A DNA stretch of 64,000 bases from Alphaproteobacteria bacterium (GCA_947467345.1 CANIHD010000014.1:19156-83155); one strand, 5' to 3'. Positions 48,350 through 58,881 are shown, numbered from the stretch's first letter. Numbers and translations: made by a program. Notes: generated from the sequence alone by a model not told the origin.

Positions 48350-49655
48350 AGATTGCTTCGATGGCGCGTTCGCGTTTGGCCGCTTGGGTGGCGAGAACCG
48401 CCGCGGCCAGCGCCGGAATACCCAGCACGGCCCACGATACCGGCCGCGACCAATTCGCTTCGATCAGCATACCCCCGACATAGGGACCGACGACGGCGCC
48501 CAACCTCCCGATGCCGATGGCGACGCCGGTTCCGGTGGCACGCACATGGGTGGGAAACACCACGGCGACAATGGTGTAGAGGCCCGACATCGTTCCGATC
48601 ATGAAAAATCCGAGCAGCGCCGAGACGGCGAGGAGCACGGGAATATTTGCCGGCAGGTTCGAGAATAAAATCATGGTTGCGTACATCAGCACCATGAAGA
48701 CCGACGTGGCGCGGCCCACCGGGAAGCGATTGGCCCACACGCCGAGCAGCACGCCGCCGAGAAATCCGGCGAGGTTCATATAGGTCGACGCAAGAATCCC
48801 GACATTGGGCGTTTGCCCCATCGACACGATGACACGCGGCGTCCAGCTCAGCACGAAATAGAACGTCATCATGTTCATGAAATAAGTAGCGCAGATGAGC
48901 GCCGTTCCGACGCGCATATCGGGTTTGAAAATGTCGAACAGGCTTGGCTTGGCGCCGGCCTTCTGTGCGGGCAAGGCGGCGAGTGCAGGCCGCCCCGTCG
49001 CGGCCATGACCATGTTTACACGCGCCAGCGCGTTTTTCGGCTTACCGGAGAGGAGGAACGCCAGCGATTCCGGAAGCGCGAAATACACGATCGGAATCAT
49101 GATCAGCGACAATATTCCGCCGAACATGAATACGGCGTGCCAGCCGAATTCCGCGATCAGCCGAATGGAGGCAAAGCCTCCGAGCGTGGCACCCAGCGAA
49201 TAGGACGCGGTCACCAGACCAATGGCGAATTTACGCTGATGCGCCGGCGCGTATTCCGCGGCCACCGTGTTGAGACCCGACAACAAACCACCAATGCCGA
49301 GGCCGGTGAGGAAGCGCAAACCCACAAGCTGCATCAGCTCGGTTGCGAAGGCGGACAGCATCATGCCGGCCGTGACGATGCCGAGACACAGCAGCAAAAC
49401 CGCGCGGCGGCCGATCGTGTCCGCGATCGGCGACAGCGACAGAGAACCCACCACCATGCCGGCCAATCCGGCGCTGAAGAGAAGGCCGAGTTCGGTCGGC
49501 GCCAGGCCCCATTCGAGTTCGATCAGCGGTGCGGTGAACGCCATCGCCAGGATGTCGAAGCCATCCAGCATATTGATGACAAAGCAAACCCAAACCGCGA
49601 GCCACGAAGCACCCGTTGCCGCGCGCGGCGCTGTCTGCGAAACCGCCTGAACCAT
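48348..49655 (-). CDS. MFS transporter, aromatic acid:H+ symporter (AAHS)-like
   Basis: CFVINMLDGFDILAMAFTAPLIELEWGLAPTELGLLFSAGLAGMVVGSLSLSPIADTIGRR. Confidence 0.92.
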   Translation of the reverse strand: MVQAVSQTAPRAATGASWLAVWVCFVINMLDGFDILAMAFTAPLIELEWGLAPTELGLLFSAGLAGMVVGSLSLSPIADTIGRRAVLLLCLGIVTAGMMLSAFATELMQLVGLRFLTGLGIGGLLSGLNTVAAEYAPAHQRKFAIGLVTASYSLGATLGGFASIRLIAEFGWHAVFMFGGILSLIMIPIVYFALPESLAFLLSGKPKNALARVNMVMAATGRPALAALPAQKAGAKPSLFDIFKPDMRVGTALICATYFMNMMTFYFVLSWTPRVIVSMGQTPNVGILASTYMNLAGFLGGVLLGVWANRFPVGRATSVFMVLMYATMILFSNLPANIPVLLAVSALLGFFMIGTMSGLYTIVAVVFPTHVRATGTGVAIGIGRLGAVVGPYVGGMLIEANWSRPVSWAVLGIPALAAAVLATQAAKRERAIEAI

Positions 49656-49821
49656 AGATACCCCCGGTAAGATCTTGATACGTCTTTTGCCGGAGCTTGG
49701 CACAGTTTCGGGCGGCGCGTCTCTTCGCCTTTGCGTGCTTTCTGACGGAGCCCTGCCCGTCTATCCTGCGCTATGACAAACGGGGGATTGTAAGATGGCT
49801 ATGATGATGGGCGCAGACTAA

Positions 49822-50778
49822 ATGGACGCAGGCCGCATCGACGTTCATTTCCATGCGATACCGGAATTCTATCGCAGCGCCCTCAAGCTCGCGGGGCGCG
49901 GCGCCACGATCAGCACCGGCACGCCGCGCTGGAGCGTTGCCGAAGCCCTGGCGACGATGGATGCCAATGACATCGCCGCCGCCATACTTTCCATTTCGCA
50001 GCCGGGCACGCATTTCGGCGATCTGGCGGAGGCACGGGCGCTTGCGCGCAACTGCAATAATTTCTTTGCCGATCTGATCGCGGAGCGTCCCACGCGCTTC
50101 GGCGCTTTCGCGGTCACCCCGCTGCCTGACATTGATGGCGCGCTCGCGGAAATCGCGTACGGGCTGGACGTGCTGCATTTGGACGGCGTGGGATTACTCG
50201 CCAGCTATGGCGACCGATTCCTTGGCGATGCGTTTTTCGATCCTGTTCTCGAAGAGCTGAACCGCCGCCACGCCGCCGTATTCGTGCATCCCAATTTTCA
50301 TCCCGCGAGTCGCAGCTTGAGTTTGAACATTCCGGGCTTCGTGATGGAGTTTCCGTTCGACACCACGCGCGCCGCGATAAATCTCATTCTGTCAGGCGCG
50401 CTGGAGCGCTATCTGCACATCAATTTCATTCTCGCGCATGCCGGCGGCACACTTCCTTATCTGGCGTCACGGCTAGAGGCGGCGAGCTATATCGACGCCA
50501 AATATCGCGCGTTCACGCCGGCGCGCATGAAGGAAGCACTGGCGCATTTCTGGTACGACACCGCCCTTTCCTCCGGCGATGCAACCCTCGCGGCGTTGGG
50601 TGCGGTAGCGCGCCCCGAACGCATCCTTTTCGGGAGCGATTTTCCCTATGCGCCGGCAGAGCTGGTGGCGCGCTCGGTTTCAAATCTGGAACATTCACGC
50701 ATTTTGGATGCAGTGCAGCAAAAACAGATCGGCCGGACCAATAGCTTAGCCCTCTTTCCACGGTTGGCTGAATCGTAA
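49822..50778 (+). CDS. Amidohydrolase family protein (ACMSD / 2,3-DHBA-type decarboxylase-like)
   Basis: RIDVHFHAIPEFYRSAL; VFVHPNFHP; FILAHAGGTLPYLASRLE; ILFGSDFPYAP. Confidence 0.9.
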   Translation: MDAGRIDVHFHAIPEFYRSALKLAGRGATISTGTPRWSVAEALATMDANDIAAAILSISQPGTHFGDLAEARALARNCNNFFADLIAERPTRFGAFAVTPLPDIDGALAEIAYGLDVLHLDGVGLLASYGDRFLGDAFFDPVLEELNRRHAAVFVHPNFHPASRSLSLNIPGFVMEFPFDTTRAAINLILSGALERYLHINFILAHAGGTLPYLASRLEAASYIDAKYRAFTPARMKEALAHFWYDTALSSGDATLAALGAVARPERILFGSDFPYAPAELVARSVSNLEHSRILDAVQQKQIGRTNSLALFPRLAES

Positions 50779-50839
50779 CGAGTGATGGTCAAGACCGCTC
50801 CGTTTGCGTTAGGCTTCGCAAAAGACCGGGGGGGCGAAT

Positions 50840-52210
50840 ATGGCGACGCAGCGCAGCATCGATGTTGGCGCCCTTATCGAGCGCAAAACTTTCTCGCCAC
50901 TGCAGGTCAGCGTGGTGGCGCTGCTCTGCCTGCTGATGTCGCTTGAAGGCTATGACATGCAGGCGCTGGCCTTCGCCGCGCCGGCCATCATGAAAGAGTG
51001 GGGCACGGATCGCGCGGCCTTTGGTTGGGTGCTCAGCGCAAGCCTGTTCGGTTATTTGATCGGCGCGTTGGTGCTGACACAATTCAGCGACACGATCGGA
51101 CGCAAGAAGCTTCTCATCGCCGGCACGTTGGTGTTCAGCCTGCTTACGCTGGCGACGGCTTTCGCCTCGTCGCCGATGGAAATTTGGGGCTTGCGCTTTT
51201 TCGCCGGCATGGGATTGGGCGGCACGATCCCAACTTGCATCGCGCTCGTTGCCGAATATGTACCGGCACGCAAACGCGGGCTCATCATCGGCCTGTTATT
51301 CGCCGGCTACACTTTAGGTTCGGCACTCGGCGGGTTTCTGGCGGCGTGGATGGTTCCGACATTCGGCTGGCATACGGTCTTTCTGGTCGGCGGGTTGGCG
51401 CCATTGCCGATCATCGCGTGCATCGCGCTTTTCCTGCCTGAATCCATTCGCTTCCTGATTGTGAGCAACGCGCCGCATGCGCGCATTTCCGCGATTGTGC
51501 GCCGGCTGGGTCACGATACGCCATTGACGGGCGATGAGCACTTTATTGTGCAGGAAGAAACCAAGCAGAAAGTGCCGGTGGTCGGCCTCTTCAGCAATGG
51601 CCGCTCAGCCATGACGGCGCTTTTGTGGTTCGCCTTCATCGCCAGCTTCATGGGCCATCACTTCCTTACCACATGGCTGCCCACGCTGATGACCGACGCG
51701 GGACTCTCCATCGCCTGGGCAACATCGGTGGGCGCGGTTTTCCAATTGGGCGGCACAGTGGGAAGCCTCGTCGTGGGCATGATGCTGGACCGCTGGGGCA
51801 TTCGCACGGTCGCCGCCACCTTCATATTCGCAGGCCTGTTCGTGGCGCCCCTGGGATTGCTGACCGGCGCTGGCCCCGCACTTCTGCTTCTGGCGTTCAT
51901 CGCCGGACTCTGTGTGCTGGGCGGACAGAACGGGTTGAATGCGCTCTCAGGATCGCTGTATCCGACATCGATGCGCGCCAGCGGCGCGGGCTGGGCGCTG
52001 GGCGTCGGACGTATCGGTGCCGCGGCCGGACCCATCATCGGCGGACATCTGATGAATGCCGGCGTGTCGCACGCGTCACTCTTCGTGCTGGCGTCCATTC
52101 CGCTGGTCATTTGTGCCTGCGCGCTGCTTGCGCTGGTAGGCACGACACGCCGTGCTCAAGCGCATGAGACGCGCGCGACTGTTCCAGCTGGCCGGCAATT
52201 CGCGCGGTAA
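50840..52210 (+). CDS. MFS transporter, AAHS-like
   Basis: LLCLLMSLEGYDMQALAFAAPAIMKEWGTDRAAFGWVLSASLFGYLIGALVLTQFSDTIGRKKLLI. Confidence 0.93.
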   Translation: MATQRSIDVGALIERKTFSPLQVSVVALLCLLMSLEGYDMQALAFAAPAIMKEWGTDRAAFGWVLSASLFGYLIGALVLTQFSDTIGRKKLLIAGTLVFSLLTLATAFASSPMEIWGLRFFAGMGLGGTIPTCIALVAEYVPARKRGLIIGLLFAGYTLGSALGGFLAAWMVPTFGWHTVFLVGGLAPLPIIACIALFLPESIRFLIVSNAPHARISAIVRRLGHDTPLTGDEHFIVQEETKQKVPVVGLFSNGRSAMTALLWFAFIASFMGHHFLTTWLPTLMTDAGLSIAWATSVGAVFQLGGTVGSLVVGMMLDRWGIRTVAATFIFAGLFVAPLGLLTGAGPALLLLAFIAGLCVLGGQNGLNALSGSLYPTSMRASGAGWALGVGRIGAAAGPIIGGHLMNAGVSHASLFVLASIPLVICACALLALVGTTRRAQAHETRATVPAGRQFAR

Positions 52211-52265
52211 AAATTATCTGATATTGCCTGTCTTGCACGCACTATTGTTTGCGTAGGGAGTTGTT

Positions 52266-53255
52266 GTGAACGAAATTCCGCTGACCGCCGCGCTTTGCGA
52301 CTACGACCATGTGCGCGATCTCGTGATGGGCCGCGTGAACGCGCAAGGCATTCGCCTGACGGCGCTGACATTGCCGGTTGAAGAGATTTTCTATCGTTTC
52401 CTGTTTCACAAGGAATGGGAGATTTCCGAACTCTCTTTCGCGAAATACACGTCGTTGCGCGCGTCCGGCGACGACAGCTTCGTGGCGATTCCGGTGTTTC
52501 CCTCGCGCGTCTTCCGGCATTCGTCTTTGTTTGTGCGCGACGGCGGACCGATCAAAAACATTTCCGATCTTAAGGGCCGCAAAGTCGGCCTCCCCGAATG
52601 GGCACAGACGGCGGCCGTCTATTCGCGCGGATTTTTGGTCGATCAATTCGGGCTCGATCTCACCAGCATCGAATGGGTGCAGTCGGGCGTGAACCAGGCG
52701 GGGCGCAAAGAGAAGGTTCAACTGAACCTGCCGCGCGGTTTGAAACTGACTCCGCGTCCCGAACGCTCGCTGAACGACATGTTGCTGGACGGCGAGATCG
52801 ACGCGGTGTTGGCGGCGCGCCCGCCGACTGCCTTCAGCGAAGGCGACAAACGGATAAAGCGGTTCTTCGACGACACGTTGGAAGTGGAGCAGGCCTATTA
52901 CCGCGAGACCGGTGTGTTTCCCATCATGCATGCGGTGGTGATCCGCAAACATGTGCTAGAGGCCAATCCCTGGGTAGCGCGCAACCTCATGGACGCGTTC
53001 GAGGAAGCCAAGGTCCGCAGCATCGAGCGCACGCTGGATGCGACCGCCTCGCTGGTCCCCATTCCCTGGGGCGCAGAATATGCGCGCCGGATGCACGAGA
53101 TGATGGGGAGCGATTTCTTCCCCTATGGCGTGGAGAATAACCGCCGGACTCTGGAATCCTTCCTTGCCCATGCCTTCGCGCAAGGGGTGACGAAGCGTCA
53201 CCTCAGCGTCGAGGAATTATTCCCGGCCAGCACGATGGGCGGGCACAAAGTCTAA
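52266..53255 (+). CDS. 4,5-dihydroxyphthalate decarboxylase-like / SBP-fold protein (GTG start)
   Basis: LTAALCDYDHVRDLVMGRVNAQGIRLTALTLPVEEIFYRFLFHKEWEISELSFAKYTSLRASGDDSFVAIPVFPSRVFRHSSLFV; LKGRKVGLPEWAQTAAVYSRGFL. Confidence 0.85.
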   Translation: MNEIPLTAALCDYDHVRDLVMGRVNAQGIRLTALTLPVEEIFYRFLFHKEWEISELSFAKYTSLRASGDDSFVAIPVFPSRVFRHSSLFVRDGGPIKNISDLKGRKVGLPEWAQTAAVYSRGFLVDQFGLDLTSIEWVQSGVNQAGRKEKVQLNLPRGLKLTPRPERSLNDMLLDGEIDAVLAARPPTAFSEGDKRIKRFFDDTLEVEQAYYRETGVFPIMHAVVIRKHVLEANPWVARNLMDAFEEAKVRSIERTLDATASLVPIPWGAEYARRMHEMMGSDFFPYGVENNRRTLESFLAHAFAQGVTKRHLSVEELFPASTMGGHKV

Positions 53256-53330
53256 TAGCCGGCGCCCAGGAAACTGCCCATTTTCGCAGCTGTCCTTGCC
53301 CTTTAAGCACCAATCGGGTTAGTTGAGCCC

Positions 53331-53684
53331 ATGTTCGGCACCTCTTCCCGGCCCGTATTCCGCTGGCTGATGGCAGCATTGCTGCTTCTGCAATGGAACG
53401 CGGCTGGCGCAGGCTTCCGCACCATCGACGAATCCCGTAGCGCCGCCGCCAAAGCCGGCGCCAGCGATAGCACGCTGCGGCTGCCGCGCGCTTCGTTGCC
53501 GAATGAGAACCTGAAGTCTGCGCTGCGCGAATTCAGCTCGGGCAATCTCGACGGAGTGCTGGCAGCGGGACCCGCCATTCTTCCTGTAGCGCAAGATTTT
53601 GCGCGCGCAACGCTCTTCGTAAATGAAGCGCCGATCACATCTCGGCACAGCTTCGACTCCCGCGCACCGCCTCCGCGCGTGTGA
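53331..53684 (+). CDS. Small secreted hypothetical protein
   Basis: ORF with N-terminal hydrophobic segment WLMAALLLLQWNAAGAG. Confidence 0.4.
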   Translation: MFGTSSRPVFRWLMAALLLLQWNAAGAGFRTIDESRSAAAKAGASDSTLRLPRASLPNENLKSALREFSSGNLDGVLAAGPAILPVAQDFARATLFVNEAPITSRHSFDSRAPPPRV

Positions 53685-53788
53685 GCCTGCCGCGCGAAGC
53701 GGCACACAATTTTCCACACATCAGTCCTAGCGACTCGTGATGGCCGGCATGCCGGCGAGCGAGCACGCATCACCCGGAGTCGACGCGT

Positions 53789-56344
53789 ATGCGCACGCCA
53801 GCTTGGAAACTCTATCTCTATCTCGCCATCATCCTGATCGGAATTCTGACGGCGCTTCCCAATCTCTTTACGAAGGAACAGCTGGCACAATTGCCAGGTT
53901 GGGTTCCCAAGCAACAGGTGAGCCTTGGTCTCGATTTGCGCGGCGGCTCGCATCTCGTTCTTGAGGTGGACTCGGCCGCTTTGGTGCGTGAACGCGCGCA
54001 AGCGCTTGTCGGCGATTCCCGGCGCGTACTGAGAGCGGCGGACATAGATACGACCAGCATCCGGCGTGACGGCAATGTCGTCGATATCGTGCTGCAAGAC
54101 CCCACCAAACGCGATGCTGCCATCACCACCTTGCGCCAGCTCGGCGCGCCTATCGGCACATTGGGTGCTTTGGGCGGCGTCACGGACCTTGGCATCGCCA
54201 ACGGTCCTGAGGGACAGATACGCCTCTCTTTGACCGAACAGGGCATCAAGGACCGCGTTACGGCCGCCATCGAACAAAGCCTTGAAATCGTGCGCCGCCG
54301 CATCGACAATGTTGGCGTTGCCGAACCGACCATTCAGCAAGTGGGCACTGACCGCATCCTGGTGCAGCTGCCCGGCGTGCAGGACCCAGAGCGCGTGAAG
54401 CTGCTTTTGGGCAGTACCGCGAAGTTGACCTTTCATATGTTGAGCCCGGACCCGACCGCGCAAGTTGCGCCGCCCGGTTACACGATTATGCCCGGCCAAG
54501 ACGGTATCGCGCGTTACATCATCAATGATCAGGTTGCGGTGGCTGGCGATCGCTTGACCGATGCGCGCCTCGGCTTCGACGGACAGACCAAAGAGCCGGT
54601 GGTGACCTTCCGCTTTGACGGCCTGGGCGCCAAGCAATTCGGCGACATCACGCGCGCCAATGTCGGCAAGCCCTTCGCTATCGTGCTCGACGGCAAGGTT
54701 TTGACCGCACCCGTCATTCAAGGACCCATTTTGGGCGGCTCGGGGCAGATCACCGGCAATTTCACAGTGGAAAGCGCCACCGATCTTTCGGCGCTGCTGC
54801 GCGCAGGCGCATTGCCCGCGCCGTTGACGGTTATCGAAGAACGCACCGTGGGCGCCGATCTAGGCGCTGATGCCATCGCGAGCGGCATTCAAACCGGCGT
54901 GGTGGGCTTCGGCCTCGTCGTCGCCTTCATGTTCTTCCTCTACGGACCGTGGGGCATGCTGGCCAACTTCGCGCTCGCCTTGAACGTGGTGCTCACCTTC
55001 GCGGCGCTTACGCTGCTGGGCGCGACACTCACACTTCCCGGCATCGCCGGTATCGTGCTCGGCATCGGCCTCGCGGTGGATGCCAACGTGCTCATCAACG
55101 AGCGTATCCGAGAGGAAACGCGCAAAGGTTCGCGCGCCATCGTGGCGTTGGATGCGGGCTTCAAGCGCGCTTACTCCACCATCGTTGACTCCAACCTCAC
55201 GGCGTTGATCGCCACACTGCTTCTCTTTCAGTTCGGCTCGGGCCCGGTGCGCGGCTTCGCGGTCACCATGGGCCTCGGCATCGCCATCTCCATGTTCACT
55301 GCGGTGTCCATCGTGCGCGTGGTGATGTTCGCCATCGTCAAGGCGCGCAAATTGAAAGTGCTGCGGATCGAACCGATGTTTGGCGCCAAGCTGGTGCCGG
55401 ATAACACCGTCATTCGCTTCATGAGCTGGCGCCGTTTCGGCATCGCGGTGTCCGCCGTGCTGTCGATTGCCTCGATAATTTTGTTCTTCACACCGGGCCT
55501 CAATTACGGCGTCGATTTCAAAGGCGGCATCCAGATGGAAGTCACCACGCAAGGACCTGCCAATCTCGGCGCTTTGCGCGAGGGCTTGGAGAAACTTGGC
55601 ATTGGCGAAATCGCGTTGCAGGAATTCGGCGGACCTTCGCAAGTCTTGATCCGCGCCGAGCGGCAGCAAGGCGGCGAAGAGATGCAAACACAAGCAGTGC
55701 AAAAGATCCGCGCCGGATTGGAGCAAATCGCGCCCAATTCCAAGGTCGAACGCACCGAAGTCGTGGGACCGAAAGTCAGCGGTGAACTTGCCACCGCGGG
55801 CTTCCTCTCGGTCTTCCTCGCCAGCCTCGCGATGCTCTTCTACATCTGGGCCCGGTTCGAATGGCCCTTCGCGGTGGGCGCCATTGCCACGCTGATCTTG
55901 GACGTCACCAAGACCGTGGGCTTCTTTGCCCTCACCGGCCTTGAGTTCAACCTCACGGCTATCGCCGCACTGCTAACGCTCATCGGCTATTCGGTGAACG
56001 ACAAAGTCGTCGTCTATGACCGCATGCGTGAAAACATGCGCCTCTACAAAAAGATGCCTATGGAAGAGATGATCGACCGCAGCATCAACGAGACGCTGGC
56101 CCGAAGCCTGTACACCTCGGTTACGGCCTTCCTCGCGCTTCTGCCGATGGCGCTGTTCGGCGGCAGTGCGGTGTCCAGCTTCGCCATTCCCATGGTGTTC
56201 GGCATCGTGATTGCTGCGACCTCATCGGTGTTCATCGCGGCGCCGATTCTGCTCTATCTCGGCGACTGGAGAACCAAGCGCCGGGTCCGCAAAGCCAGCG
56301 AAGCCGCCTCCGTTACGGACGCGACCGAATTGCCGGCGGCCTAA
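53789..56344 (+). CDS. secDF: Protein translocase subunit SecDF (SecD-SecF fusion)
   Basis: PKQQVSLGLDLRGGSHLVLEVD; GIGLAVDANVLINERIREE; second half FKGGIQMEVTT, GYSVNDKVVVYDRMREN. Confidence 0.96.
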   Translation: MRTPAWKLYLYLAIILIGILTALPNLFTKEQLAQLPGWVPKQQVSLGLDLRGGSHLVLEVDSAALVRERAQALVGDSRRVLRAADIDTTSIRRDGNVVDIVLQDPTKRDAAITTLRQLGAPIGTLGALGGVTDLGIANGPEGQIRLSLTEQGIKDRVTAAIEQSLEIVRRRIDNVGVAEPTIQQVGTDRILVQLPGVQDPERVKLLLGSTAKLTFHMLSPDPTAQVAPPGYTIMPGQDGIARYIINDQVAVAGDRLTDARLGFDGQTKEPVVTFRFDGLGAKQFGDITRANVGKPFAIVLDGKVLTAPVIQGPILGGSGQITGNFTVESATDLSALLRAGALPAPLTVIEERTVGADLGADAIASGIQTGVVGFGLVVAFMFFLYGPWGMLANFALALNVVLTFAALTLLGATLTLPGIAGIVLGIGLAVDANVLINERIREETRKGSRAIVALDAGFKRAYSTIVDSNLTALIATLLLFQFGSGPVRGFAVTMGLGIAISMFTAVSIVRVVMFAIVKARKLKVLRIEPMFGAKLVPDNTVIRFMSWRRFGIAVSAVLSIASIILFFTPGLNYGVDFKGGIQMEVTTQGPANLGALREGLEKLGIGEIALQEFGGPSQVLIRAERQQGGEEMQTQAVQKIRAGLEQIAPNSKVERTEVVGPKVSGELATAGFLSVFLASLAMLFYIWARFEWPFAVGAIATLILDVTKTVGFFALTGLEFNLTAIAALLTLIGYSVNDKVVVYDRMRENMRLYKKMPMEEMIDRSINETLARSLYTSVTAFLALLPMALFGGSAVSSFAIPMVFGIVIAATSSVFIAAPILLYLGDWRTKRRVRKASEAASVTDATELPAA

Positions 56345-56389
56345 ACGACCGCCGCCGGGCTGCCGGCGCCAGGAAAAGGCAGGAATTCC

Positions 56390-56440
56390 ATGGGGTGCTG
56401 GGGTGGCAAAACCCTCCCTGGCACCCCATGTCCCGTCTGA
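56390..56440 (+). other. Putative leader ORF (MGCWGGKTLPGTPCPV) in the leuC 5' region
   Basis: ATG preceded by AGGA; start codon lies in a 9-bp stem ATGGGGTGC/GCACCCCAT. Confidence 0.3.
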
Positions 56441-56533
56441 CGGCCTCCCCTCTCAAGGGGCTTGAGTCCAGGCACTTGAGTCCTTGGGTCTTCTCATGTT
56501 GATTGCCCCCGCCTTAGCCAGGACCACAAACCC

Positions 56534-57955
56534 GTGAGCACGAAACCGACGACCCTGTACGACAAGATCTGGAAGAGCCATCTGGTCCACGAGGCCCCCG
56601 GGGAGTCATCGGTCCTTTATATTGACCGCCACATCATTCACGAGGTCACCAGCGCCCAGGCCTTTGAAGGCTTGCGGCAGTCAGGCCGTAAGGCGCGTAG
56701 GCCGGAGCTGGCTCTGGCTGTGGCCGATCACAACGTGCCCACCACCAACCGCCACAACGGCATCTCCGAGCCGGAATCGCGCCTGTCGGTCGACACGCTC
56801 GAGAAAAACGTCCGCGAGCTCGGGATCGAGTATTTCGGGTTCAACGACAAACGCCATGGCATCGTTCACATCATCGGTCCCGAGCAGGGCTTCACCCTGC
56901 CCGGCACGACCATTGTGTGCGGCGACTCTCACACAGCTACGCATGGCGCCTTCGGCGCGCTGGCCTTCGGCATCGGCACCAGCGAGGTCGAGCACGTACT
57001 CGCCACCCAGACGCTGCTGACGTCGCGCAGTAAGAACATGCGCGTGACGGTAGAAGGCAAGCTGCACACCGGCGTACACGCGAAGGATATCATCCTGGCG
57101 ATCATCGCCAAGATCGGCACGGCTGGCGGCACCGGCTATGTCATCGAGTTTGCCGGCGATGCCATTCGCGCACTTTCCATGGAAGGCCGCATGACGGTCT
57201 GCAACATGACCATCGAAGGCGGCGCCCGCGCCGGCCTGATCGCGCCCGACGAAACGACCTTTGCCTATCTCAAAGGCCGTCCCAAATCGCCGAAGGGCGC
57301 CGATTGGGACAAGGCCGTCGCCTATTGGAAGACGCTGAAATCGGACTCCGACGCCAAATTCGACCTCGAGGTGACGATCAACGCGTCCGATATCGTCCCG
57401 ATGGTCACCTGGGGCACGAGCCCCGAGCAAGCACTGCCGATTAGCGGCAGCGTTCCAGACCCCAAGGCCGAACCCGATCCGGGCAAGCGCCAGGGCATGG
57501 AGCGTGCGCTGGAATATATGGACCTCGCGCCCGGCACGAAATTGAGCAGCGTGAAGATCGACCGCGCCTTCATCGGCTCCTGCACGAATGGCCGGATCGA
57601 GGATTTGCGAGAAGCGGCAGAGATCGTTTCCGCCGAGCTCGCGCGCGGGCGCAAAGTGGCCTCGCATGTCGGCGCAATGGTGGTGCCCGGCTCCGGCCTA
57701 GTGAAAGAACAGGCCGAGAAAGAGGGCTTGGACAAGATATTCCTCGAGGCCGGTTTTGAATGGCGCGAGTCCGGTTGCTCGATGTGCTTAGCCATGAATG
57801 CCGACCGCCTTGAACCCGGCGAACGCTGCGCCTCGACTTCCAACCGCAATTTCGAGGGACGTCAGGGCCGCGGCGGGCGCACGCATTTGATGAGCGCAGG
57901 CATGGCGGCGGCAGCGGCTATCGCCGGACATCTGGCCGACGTACGGGACGTTTGA
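56534..57955 (+). CDS. leuC: 3-isopropylmalate dehydratase large subunit
   Basis: [103 protein letters not shown]. Confidence 0.97.
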   Translation: MSTKPTTLYDKIWKSHLVHEAPGESSVLYIDRHIIHEVTSAQAFEGLRQSGRKARRPELALAVADHNVPTTNRHNGISEPESRLSVDTLEKNVRELGIEYFGFNDKRHGIVHIIGPEQGFTLPGTTIVCGDSHTATHGAFGALAFGIGTSEVEHVLATQTLLTSRSKNMRVTVEGKLHTGVHAKDIILAIIAKIGTAGGTGYVIEFAGDAIRALSMEGRMTVCNMTIEGGARAGLIAPDETTFAYLKGRPKSPKGADWDKAVAYWKTLKSDSDAKFDLEVTINASDIVPMVTWGTSPEQALPISGSVPDPKAEPDPGKRQGMERALEYMDLAPGTKLSSVKIDRAFIGSCTNGRIEDLREAAEIVSAELARGRKVASHVGAMVVPGSGLVKEQAEKEGLDKIFLEAGFEWRESGCSMCLAMNADRLEPGERCASTSNRNFEGRQGRGGRTHLMSAGMAAAAAIAGHLADVRDV

Positions 57956-58002
57956 TTTTAGCCGTCACGCCGCAACACGATTCTTCTGAAAGGTTTCTCG
58001 CC

Positions 58003-58515
58003 ATGACGCTCTCGATGTACCAGGCCTCGGTTCCGGCCTTTAAGCAGATGCTCGCCTGCCAAACCGCCATCATCGACAAGGCCGTGGCATATGCCGCTGC
58101 GAAGAAAATCGAACCGGCCGCGCTGCTGAATGTGCGGCTCTTCCCGGACATGTTTCCGTTCACCCGCCAAATCCAAATCATGTGCGATTTCGCCAAAGGC
58201 GCGACCGCGCGCCTCGCCGGCGCTGAAGTGCCGAGCTACGCCGACACAGAAACGACCTTCGATGAGCTGAAGCAGCGCATCGCCAAGACCGACGCCTTCA
58301 TTTCTTCGTTCAAGCCCGCGCAATTCGACGGCGCGGAAACCCGTGAGATCAAACTCAAGATCGGCGGCCAGGACATGCAGTTTTCAGGGAAGGATTATTT
58401 GGTCAGCTTCGTGCTGCCCAATCTCTATTTCCACGCCACAACCGCTTACGCGATCCTGCGCCATTCCGGTCTGGAACTCGGCAAGCGCGATTTCATGATG
58501 CCACCCACCGCCTAA
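58003..58515 (+). CDS. DUF1993 domain-containing protein
   Basis: MTLSMYQASVPAFKQMLACQTAIIDKA; NVRLFPDMFPFTRQIQIMCDFAKGATARLAG; NLYFHATTAYAILRHSGLELGKRDFM. Confidence 0.93.
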   Translation: MTLSMYQASVPAFKQMLACQTAIIDKAVAYAAAKKIEPAALLNVRLFPDMFPFTRQIQIMCDFAKGATARLAGAEVPSYADTETTFDELKQRIAKTDAFISSFKPAQFDGAETREIKLKIGGQDMQFSGKDYLVSFVLPNLYFHATTAYAILRHSGLELGKRDFMMPPTA

Positions 58516-58533
58516 TCATAGATTTGAGAAACG

Positions 58534-58562
58534 AAAACGGGGCCTATCAGGCCCCGTTTTTT
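58534..58562 (+). terminator. Rho-independent terminator
   Basis: AAAACGGGGCC-TATCA-GGCCCCGTTTT followed by TT. Confidence 0.93.
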
Positions 58563-58581
58563 ATTGTGCGATGCGCTGCTC

Positions 58582-58776
58582 TTATGCAGCGGCTTGTGCG
58601 CCCTTGCGACGACGGCGTAGCGCCGCGAAGCCGACGAGACCTGCGCCGAACAGCGCCAGCGTCGCGGGCTCCGGCACCGCATTCAGTCTCACATTCACAA
58701 GCGCCGGATCGACCCCTGCAATCGTCAGATTGGATTGCAGTTTGCGCATGTGAACTCCCATCGACTTTCGCGGCAC
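58582..58776 (-). CDS. Tiny PEP-CTERM sorting-domain ORF
   Basis: VPEPATLALFGAGLVGFAALRRRRK: PEP motif, TM helix, Arg cluster; about 64 aa at most, no signal peptide. Confidence 0.6.
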   Translation of the reverse strand: MPRKSMGVHMRKLQSNLTIAGVDPALVNVRLNAVPEPATLALFGAGLVGFAALRRRRKGAQAAA

Positions 58777-58881
58777 GATTAACAGTTCGTTGCAAAATCG
58801 ATGGCGACAGTTTTATGAAATGTCGGACGCGCCTGCTCGAAATCACGACAGTTTTGTGAAGGCATGCGCGCTGAGTATGGC

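Noticed and set aside
48813-49670. 285-aa plus-strand ORF opposite the MFS transporter
   Set aside because: Shadow ORF, Arg/His/Gln-rich, no homology by eye
54860-55726. 288-aa minus-strand ORF inside secDF
   Set aside because: His/Asp/Glu/Arg-rich antisense translation typical of shadow ORFs
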